Shown: positions 34,707 to 40,244 of the stretch, piece by piece | How positions within the stretch are numbered: the stretch's first letter is position 1 | How the letters are laid out: each line of letters starts with the position of its first letter | Assembly (NCBI GenBank): GCA_029227215.1 | Contig: JAQXZM010000034.1 | Coordinates: forward strand, 1-40,244 | Length of the DNA stretch: 40,244 nucleotides | DNA from: Bifidobacteriaceae bacterium | GTDB taxonomy: Bacteria > Actinomycetota > Actinomycetes > Actinomycetales > Bifidobacteriaceae | Reading direction: 5' to 3' | Translations under genes and position numbers: made by a program | The notes under the pieces: generated by a model | The model's input: only the letters and a program-made list of their open reading frames with translations | Database searches by the model: none | Told to the model about the DNA's origin: nothing

Positions 34707-36054
34707 GTCCGATAAGTTGCGCACTTTCGACAGCGCGCGCCGTCGTACGGCTGTCAGTTCGCTGGGTTCAGGTTGTCATCGAGCCGGGACATGTCAAGGT
34801 AGCGGCGCGTGGACCACTCGTTGTCGGTGACGTAGCGGATCCTGGCGCAGACGAGCATCAGGGCGCTGTTGCCGTCCGGGAAACTGCCGACGACGCGCGT
34901 GCGGCGCCTTATCTCGCGGTCGGGGCGCTCGATCATGTTGTTCGTGCGGATCCTCGTCCGGTGCTCGGCGGGGAACTCATCGAGCAGGTAGGTGGTCGTC
35001 TCGCCGATGCCCTCGCGCAGGCACCTGGCGGCGGAGGCGAGCTTGCAGCCCTCCATCTCGCAGGCGACCTCCTCAGCCTTGGCAAGGGCCTTCTCCCGCG
35101 TCTCCATCGCGAACACGGCCTTGAGTGCGCGCGCGGCCCACGCCGAATGCCTGCTGCTGGTCTTTCCCAGCACGTTGCGCATGAAGTGCACCATGCACCG
35201 CTGGTATTTCGCCTCCGGCAGCATGGAGCCGACGGTGGACACCAGGCCGGCGCACCGGTCGCCCACGACCAGGCGCACGCCCTTCAGGCCGCGTTCGATC
35301 ATGGAGCGGACGAACGCCTCCCAGCTGGCGGCGTCCTCCTTCATGCCCTCGGCCACGCCGATGACCTCCCGGTGGCCGGTCGAGTCCACGCCGATGGCGA
35401 CGAGCACGCTCACGTTCTCCACGCTGCCGCCCCACGACCGCTTGTGCCACACGCCGTCCATGAACACGTACGGATCCCGCCCTCCAGCGGCCTGGTACGC
35501 CACCGCTCGATGTCCGCGTACACCTTCTTGAGCTTGTCGGACAGCGTCTGGGGCGCCATGCGCTCTCCCCACAGCAGCTGGCTGATGTCATCGACCTGGC
35601 GGGTGCTCACACCGGCCAGGTACATGTCCATGAGCGCCTCCTCGACGCTTTCCTCCCGCCGCCTGTAACGCTCGACCACGGCGGACTCGAACAGGGCGCC
35701 CTTGAGCTTGGGCACCCTCAGGGTGAGGGTGCCGGCCTTGGCGGTGAGCTTGCGCTCGTAGTGGCCGGCGCGGAAAGCCTTGCGCGAGCCGGAACGCTCG
35801 TAGCGCGCGGCGCCGGCGATCTGGTCGGCCTCCTCGTCGAGCATCGCGTTGAGGATCTCGGTGACCTTGTCGGTGACGAGCCGGTCGAGCCTGGTCTCGA
35901 ACATGTGCTGGTCGATCTGTATGATGTCTTCGGGCATGGTTGCGCCTCCTGTGTTTTCGTTTTTGTTTCGGCGAATGAAAACCATACACGGGACGCGCGC
36001 CATGCCCTCCTGCTAGACAGGACGGGAGAACCGAAAGTGCGCAAGAATTCGGAC
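34707..36054 (-). mobile_element. IS256-family insertion sequence
   Basis: Terminal inverted repeats are visible: GTCCGATAAGTTGCGCACTTTCG at the left (34707-34729) and the complement of CGAAAGTGCGCAAGAATTCGGAC at the right (36032-36054). They agree at 19 of 23 positions. The length is about 1.35 kb. The transposase is frameshifted, so the copy is probably inactive. No matching target-site duplication is seen, which suggests later rearrangement. Confidence 0.85.
34754..35937 (-). pseudogene. IS256-family transposase, frameshifted
   Basis: The start is ATG at 35937 (MPEDIIQIDQHMFETRLDRL) after AGGAGG. The first frame runs to about 35478 and the second continues to 34754. Together they give an intact Mutator-type transposase of about 394 residues. 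The DDE residues are the D in VFMDGVWHKRSWGG, the D in VVGDRCAGLV and the E in RTNNMIERPDREIRRRTR. The break lies at GAGGGCGGGATCC: one more G restores LEGGDPYVFMDG. IS256 transposases normally need no programmed frameshift, so this is a mutation or a sequencing indel. Confidence 0.88.
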
Positions 36055-36127
36055 GTTATCCGCGCGCCATGCCCTTCTGCTAGGCAAGGCGGGAAAACCG
36101 AAAGTGCGCAAGAATTCGGACGTTATC
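35994..36127. repeat. 67-bp tandem duplication of the IS256 right end
   Basis: 35994-36060 and 36061-36127 are the same 67 bp with five differences by eye. Each includes GTGCGCAAGAATTCGGACG and so a full right terminal repeat; the outer repeat is at 36099-36121. The differences show that the copies are old or come from two related elements. Confidence 0.9.
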
Positions 36128-36221
36128 TGTCTCAAATAGGGTTCAGTTCAGTTCCGATTCGATTGGCTATGCTTGTTAAGCAGGCGTTTTGCATTGTGGT
36201 TGTACCGAAAATCCTTGTTTT

Positions 36222-37264
36222 CTACTTGACGGGGCGCGGTTTGCCGATCGACCACCAAAGCCAGCGCTGGACGATTCGGTTCTCGATAGCGAGCAGTAAC
36301 AGAGCAGTCAATGTTACTGCTGCACCGACAGCGAACTGCACCAACCAGGGAAGAGCAGTTGCGTTTATTCCCAAGATGCGGAATACCAATAACTTGCAGA
36401 CATTCAAGGTCAGTGCGTTCAAGACATAGTAAACAAGGCTGTTTCTGCCAATTGATGAAAGGCTCTTGCTGTGTCCGATAAGAATGCTAAGGCCAATGAT
36501 AAGGAAAATGCCGGAGAGTGCTGCAAACATTCCAAGTATTATTCGACCGAATCCGTTGTGCCGAATAACAAACATTGCAGTAGGAGCTAACAAAGTTGCC
36601 GAGGTGAGGACGATCACAGCAGCGGACTTCCTTGGAGCAGAAAGTAGCCATGTTTTGGAGCAATACCCAAAACACATATAGCCAAGAACCTGCACACCTT
36701 GATCAGCGTCAAAAGGGAGCCCGACTAAACTCAAACCGTCATGGTAAATCGAATACAGCAACAAAGAAATAATGCCTATACAGAGAATGAAGAGCTTGCT
36801 GTTTTTCCCCTTCGATAATGACACTGTTCCATACATCAGCAATTCACCGACAAAATATGCCGTAAGAAACCATAATCCTTTGCCTAAGAACAATACATCG
36901 ATGAATTGCTTTCCAATATTCGCGTAATTTCTACCCGTTTGGAACTCCGCGTTCAGTTGCGGTAGCAATAATACGGCAATAGGTTTTGCTAAAAAGTAAC
37001 AGGAATATATGTAGTATGGAATTAGTAATGTTTTTGCTTTTTTCTTTGCGAATGCAAAGAAATCCTCATCTTCCTTCCGATGGAACGTTACCCCCCTAGG
37101 AAGAAGAATAGAGGCATATGAAACATATATATTGTTCCAATTAATGAGTCGATGGCGGGGAGCCACACGCTCTCTCCGTCTCCGTTGCGAAGATGTCCGA
37201 AACTGACTAGGACAATGCCTAGTCCCTTCGCAATATCGATCCACTCAATTCGATTCCGCTTCAA
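36222..37264 (-). pseudogene. Acyltransferase family 3 protein, frameshifted at a G tract
   Basis: From TTG 37264 (after GGATAGGGGG) the minus strand reads KRNRIEWIDIAKGLGIVLVSFGH and YMFHMPLFFFLGG. It then meets TAA directly after G6 (37091-37096 on the plus strand). The rest, VTFHRKEDEDFFAFAKKKAKTLLIPYYIY to the stop at 36222, is in the next frame. With G7 the two join as FFFLGGVTFHRK, giving a normal acyltransferase-3 membrane protein of about 347 residues with some ten helices. The catalytic histidine is in VSFGH. These enzymes add acyl groups to sugars of surface polymers. The track's start (MDRYCEG) is the wrong frame. The gene is either phase-OFF or broken. Confidence 0.88.
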
Positions 37265-37317
37265 ATCGGACCCCCTATCCTGAGCATGTAAGTTAAACCA
37301 GTGTAGCTTTCAGGACT

Positions 37318-38823
37318 CTACCCTTTGCGTGCTATGCGTCTGATGACGTTATTGCGTTCAACGTCGGTTAGCGATATTTTCCAAGTCAATCCACCAAACA
37401 GTAGGGAATAGAAGCCTCCCCACAGGATGAATGAGGGAAATGAATCCACGGGGAACAATGCAGAGCCAGCAAGGCACACCGCAGTTACTCCAACTGCAAG
37501 CGCAATGGTCGGGAACATATTCCGCCAGAAGTAGAACATATCAAGACCGATACGGGTCTGGTAGTACCAGTTCATGAACAGGCCAGTGCCGAGGGATGTG
37601 CCTACGACATAACCGATGGCGGTCGCCCAGTAGCCGATGCGAGGAATAAGCAACACAGAGATGACGATGTTTATCACAGAGGTCAGAATGTAAATCAGGC
37701 TACGCGTCTTATGGCGGTTCTTCGCGCGTTGGATCTCGATGCCCGTATTTTGCGTCAAGGGAATCATCACCGGCAGCACCATCATCACTGTTAGCCAATA
37801 TGCATCGGCATTGGCGTCACCGGCCCAAATGTGAACAAAGAAACGACCGAGCACGATGAACCCACCATAGATATACCAGAACAGTATCATCTGATACCTT
37901 CCAACCCTGGTCATCAGATGGGTCAACTCAGTATTGTCATCGGACTCGGCAACCATCCTGTTGATCTGCGGCACAAACACATTCGACATTGTGGTGCTCA
38001 TCGATACAAAAATGTTGCGAATCTGCATCGCAATGGAAAACACAGCCACTGCCGATGAGGATGCCATCGCGCCCAGCAGAAAGTTTGGCACGTTGTTATT
38101 GACCAGATCGAAGATTTGGTTAAGGAAGATCCAGAAGCTGAATACCAGGATTGCTTTGAAGAGCGAGCCTTCCAAACCTCGGAAGGTGAAGCGCATGCCC
38201 AGCTTCCGCAGCGAGAAAGAGATGTTGAGGAGCAGCAGCACTACCGTCACGACAAACTGCGCCGAAGCGACACCAACCGCGCCCAACCCAAGCATGAGCA
38301 GCAACACCGCCAGGAATGGCTGCACGATGGTGACAAGGAGCTGACGGGACTGCTGGAAAATGAACTGCTCATGCGCAGCGATATACGAGTCGAACGGCGA
38401 AGAGAGGAACTGCACAGCGATGTTCACGCTCATGATTGCCATGAGCTGGCGAGCCAGCACCAGTTCCGATGCCGTCAAGCCTCCGGAAAAAAGTCGCTGC
38501 ACATTCGCTACGAGCACTGCACCGCCGACAAGGCACAGCAACGCCACAGCAAGGTATGTCAGGAAGAAGATGCCATTGAGCTCTCGGATTCCTGCCTCAT
38601 CGTCTTTTGCGTTCTTCCTCATGTAGAAACGCACATAGGCGCCGGAAAAGCCCGCCTCAAGCAGCGTCAGCGCGAAAGTGACGCTCGCAGTCATCTGGTA
38701 GACACCGTAATCGCCTTGCCCAAGGAAATGGAGGAGCAGTGGTACATAGATGAGGTTAACGAGGTTCTTTGCACCAATGTTCAGATAGCCGAGGATGGCG
38801 CCTGCCTTCTTCTGAGAGTGCAT
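37318..38823 (-). CDS. Wzx-type polysaccharide flippase
   Basis: 501 residues with 12-14 membrane helices of the MOP/polysaccharide-transport family. The N-terminus GAILGYLNIGAKNLVNLIYVPLLLHFLGQGDYGVYQMTASV is characteristic. AQFVVTVVLLLLNISF and the later paired helices fit. It moves the undecaprenyl-linked repeat unit across the membrane to the polymerase. The start is ATG with AAGGGG upstream, three bp after the pyruvyltransferase stop, so the two are one operon. It is encoded opposite to the glycosyltransferases. Confidence 0.9.
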   Translation of the reverse strand: MHSQKKAGAILGYLNIGAKNLVNLIYVPLLLHFLGQGDYGVYQMTASVTFALTLLEAGFSGAYVRFYMRKNAKDDEAGIRELNGIFFLTYLAVALLCLVGGAVLVANVQRLFSGGLTASELVLARQLMAIMSVNIAVQFLSSPFDSYIAAHEQFIFQQSRQLLVTIVQPFLAVLLLMLGLGAVGVASAQFVVTVVLLLLNISFSLRKLGMRFTFRGLEGSLFKAILVFSFWIFLNQIFDLVNNNVPNFLLGAMASSSAVAVFSIAMQIRNIFVSMSTTMSNVFVPQINRMVAESDDNTELTHLMTRVGRYQMILFWYIYGGFIVLGRFFVHIWAGDANADAYWLTVMMVLPVMIPLTQNTGIEIQRAKNRHKTRSLIYILTSVINIVISVLLIPRIGYWATAIGYVVGTSLGTGLFMNWYYQTRIGLDMFYFWRNMFPTIALAVGVTAVCLAGSALFPVDSFPSFILWGGFYSLLFGGLTWKISLTDVERNNVIRRIARKG

Positions 38824-38826
38824 GGC

Positions 38827-39945
38827 TTAGCCCCTTGCCGTGCTGTCCATTGCGTTATCAAGCCACTGCAAAGACTCTGCTCTGTGAACGGTCAACAATT
38901 CATCAACATGCGAATAATCGATTTCAGAAGCCACGCCAGAATCTGCAACCACTGAATCCAATTCAAATAAGCGAAAGAGTGTTTCCATTCGAGAATTCAT
39001 GCTGGCTGTTTTCGTGAAACCAGCTCGCGTGAACACTGTAAATTGTTTATGGAACAAAAGCGAAAAGCAGCACGCGTGATAGGAATCAGTGAATACATAC
39101 TGCGCTTTCGAAAAGAGTTCCACAAAATCCTCAGGTCCTGCAATATAGGTTTCTCGATCTGCAGAATCCAGGATTCTGCGAATTCGGCAGCCATGCTGCC
39201 TGGCGTAGTCATTAATGCAGCCCTGTTGCGCATCAGATGGTTTGCCCAAGAAGTAGGTCAGCACATAGCGGTCATCCCGCGGGACAAAAGACCGGGTAAT
39301 GGAGAGCCATTTCTCCGCTGGCACCATCAGCGTAGGATCCAGCACAACCGTCGCATCGCAATCCGCAAGCTCCCGCACTAGCCGTTGACCAGCGTCTTCA
39401 CGCACGGAAATATCTGCAATACGCGGGAGGTACTTCTGGAAGATGGCACGTTTGGTCGTATCTTGAATCGAGGCGACTCCGAAACTTGCTGCATACGAGA
39501 TAAGCTTCGCTGAGTTCGTAAAAGAAGCCCCAAGATGAAGTGTTAGTTCTCCAGTGGACATGAAATTCGGATTCCAAATTTGATCGGATCCCAGAACAAC
39601 GATTTGGTATTGACCTTTGAACTTCGGCTTCAATCCTGCAAACTCTGTGAACTCGAATCGATTAGTGGGAACATATCTGGATGTGAACTGCCGCATATGC
39701 TCCATCCGTATCCGATTGATATCTCTCGGATGAATAATGGATTGAAGTTTGTGTTTCCAAGTCGGCAAATGGAGAGCACGCTTAACCCTGTACATTAAGT
39801 AGCTTTTTTTAGTGGCAATTCCAAGTGAAAAGAATGCTGTGGATGGTTGTCCATATTTAGATAGCAGACAGGATAATGCATAGTTTTGTAAGCGATTGCC
39901 ATAATTGGTGTCATCTGAAATGGTTACGATTAAACTATTTGTCAT
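38827..39945 (-). CDS. Polysaccharide pyruvyl transferase family protein
   Basis: 372 residues from ATG 39945, preceded by TTGGGGCAG; the 27 extra residues in the track have no conserved features. Family motifs are YGNRLQNYAL near the start, VVLGSDQIWNP, ISYAASFG, ISVREDAG, VVLDPTLMVP and FTDSYHACCFSLLFHKQF. The family transfers pyruvate from phosphoenolpyruvate onto a sugar hydroxyl as a ketal, adding negative charge to the polymer; some members have other roles. It is the first gene of the minus-strand operon that continues into wzx. Confidence 0.9.
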   Translation of the reverse strand: MTNSLIVTISDDTNYGNRLQNYALSCLLSKYGQPSTAFFSLGIATKKSYLMYRVKRALHLPTWKHKLQSIIHPRDINRIRMEHMRQFTSRYVPTNRFEFTEFAGLKPKFKGQYQIVVLGSDQIWNPNFMSTGELTLHLGASFTNSAKLISYAASFGVASIQDTTKRAIFQKYLPRIADISVREDAGQRLVRELADCDATVVLDPTLMVPAEKWLSITRSFVPRDDRYVLTYFLGKPSDAQQGCINDYARQHGCRIRRILDSADRETYIAGPEDFVELFSKAQYVFTDSYHACCFSLLFHKQFTVFTRAGFTKTASMNSRMETLFRLFELDSVVADSGVASEIDYSHVDELLTVHRAESLQWLDNAMDSTARG

Positions 39946-40007
39946 TACTGCCCCAACGCGTAAGCAATTCTTTCTGCCATTAGTATTAATGTTGGGTTTG
40001 ACAAGTA

Positions 40008-40052
40008 GCAACAGCGGCACGGTCATTCGGGCAATGACCGTGCCGCTGTTGC
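40008..40052. terminator. Perfect 20-bp hairpin between operons
   Basis: GCAACAGCGGCACGGTCATT pairs perfectly with its complement around a CGGGC loop. It lies after the 3' end of the minus-strand gene at 40076 and before the pyruvyltransferase gene. Neither side has a strong T tract, but stem length argues for termination or transcript protection. Confidence 0.75.
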
Positions 40053-40075
40053 CTATCTCTCATTGTTTCATTCGA

Positions 40076-40244
40076 TTAGTTGGTTTTGCAGGTGAGGGTG
40101 TGCGCGCCGTTGTACACGTTGCCGTACGCGAGCGTCACCGCCGACGAGCCCGAGGACACGACCCAGCCGGGCGTCGAGCCCTTCGCGTCGCGGGTGAACG
40201 AGCCAGACGACGGGTTCAGCTGCGCCACCAGCTTCATGCTCGAA
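40076..40244 (-). CDS. 3' end of a second starch-binding (CBM25-like) protein, partial
   Basis: The minus strand encodes 55 residues to a TAA: SSMKLVAQLNPSSGSFTRDAKG, then GWVVSSGSSAVTLAYGNVYNGAHTLTCKTN. This is almost identical to the last 55 residues of the amylase at 20579-25075. One Ser is added, and LT replaces TS near the end. The gene continues beyond the window. It is probably another secreted amylase or pullulanase with the same C-terminal module. It is not in the ORF track because no start is present. Confidence 0.9.
   Translation of the reverse strand, partial: SSMKLVAQLNPSSGSFTRDAKGSTPGWVVSSGSSAVTLAYGNVYNGAHTLTCKTN
40076..40244 (-). repeat. Inverted repeat, copy 2
   Basis: Reverse-complement partner of 24910-25075, with about 96% identity by eye. 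It lies in opposite orientation 15 kb away and the match runs to the window edge, so the full repeat may be longer. Confidence 0.92.

Noticed and set aside
34703-36130. Target-site duplication around the IS256 element
   Set aside because: Sequences outside the left and right repeats do not match over 8-9 bp, with either the inner or outer right end.
37085-37244. Track start MDRYCEGTRHCPSQF for the acyltransferase
   Set aside because: That segment is the wrong frame over the true N-terminus; the other frame reads a conserved acyltransferase-3 start.

Overview
The window looks like a Bifidobacterium chromosome. The signs are high-GC coding, a dnaK-grpE-dnaJ-hspR operon with a perfect HAIR operator, a YesL/DUF624 gene beside a sugar ABC system, a DUF4012 protein, and a very large secreted multi-modular amylase. 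The amylase carries what I read as a CBM74-type module, known from resistant-starch-degrading bifidobacteria and ruminococci. The species cannot be fixed by reading alone.

Layout. Positions 1-1900 hold the 3' end of an rRNA operon (5S rRNA and terminator), a small CxxC protein, a small membrane protein on the minus strand and a histidine phosphatase. Positions 2010-8320 encode a carbohydrate importer: a MalF-like permease, a MalG-like permease with a disordered Ala/Pro extension of about 490 residues, a repeat-rich 860-bp gap, a lipoprotein binding protein and a YesL-like protein. No ATPase is encoded here, so a shared one elsewhere is likely. Positions 8597-11520 hold a DUF4012 protein and a membrane protein with a disordered N-terminus. 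Positions 11549-16558 are the DnaK chaperone operon with its repressor HspR. Positions 16800-18233 hold an AAA/DUF4143 ATPase preceded by a regular array of TGTACA sites.

Positions 18547-40026 are a Wzx/Wzy-type surface polysaccharide locus. The plus strand carries the priming glycosyltransferase, a MenD-like ThDP enzyme, an NAD-dependent sugar epimerase/reductase, a GT4, two GT2s, a DUF4422 transferase and a Wzy-like polymerase. The minus strand carries a pyruvyltransferase, a Wzx flippase and a frameshifted acyltransferase. A cluster of decayed insertion sequences (ISL3, IS21 and IS256 relatives) separates the two halves. The 1498-residue amylase sits between the priming transferase and the rest of the locus. 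The window ends in the 3' end of a second gene, on the minus strand, whose last ~166 bp nearly match the amylase 3' end. The polysaccharide genes therefore lie between inverted repeats.

Most notable observations: (i) an acyltransferase switched off by a G6 tract that would be in frame as G7; (ii) inverted starch-binding-module repeats flanking 15 kb of polysaccharide genes; (iii) seven TGTACA-like sites at alternating 12/11-bp spacing before the ATPase; (iv) the very long N-terminal extension on a MalG-type permease; (v) three palindromes exactly 73 bp apart in the importer gap.
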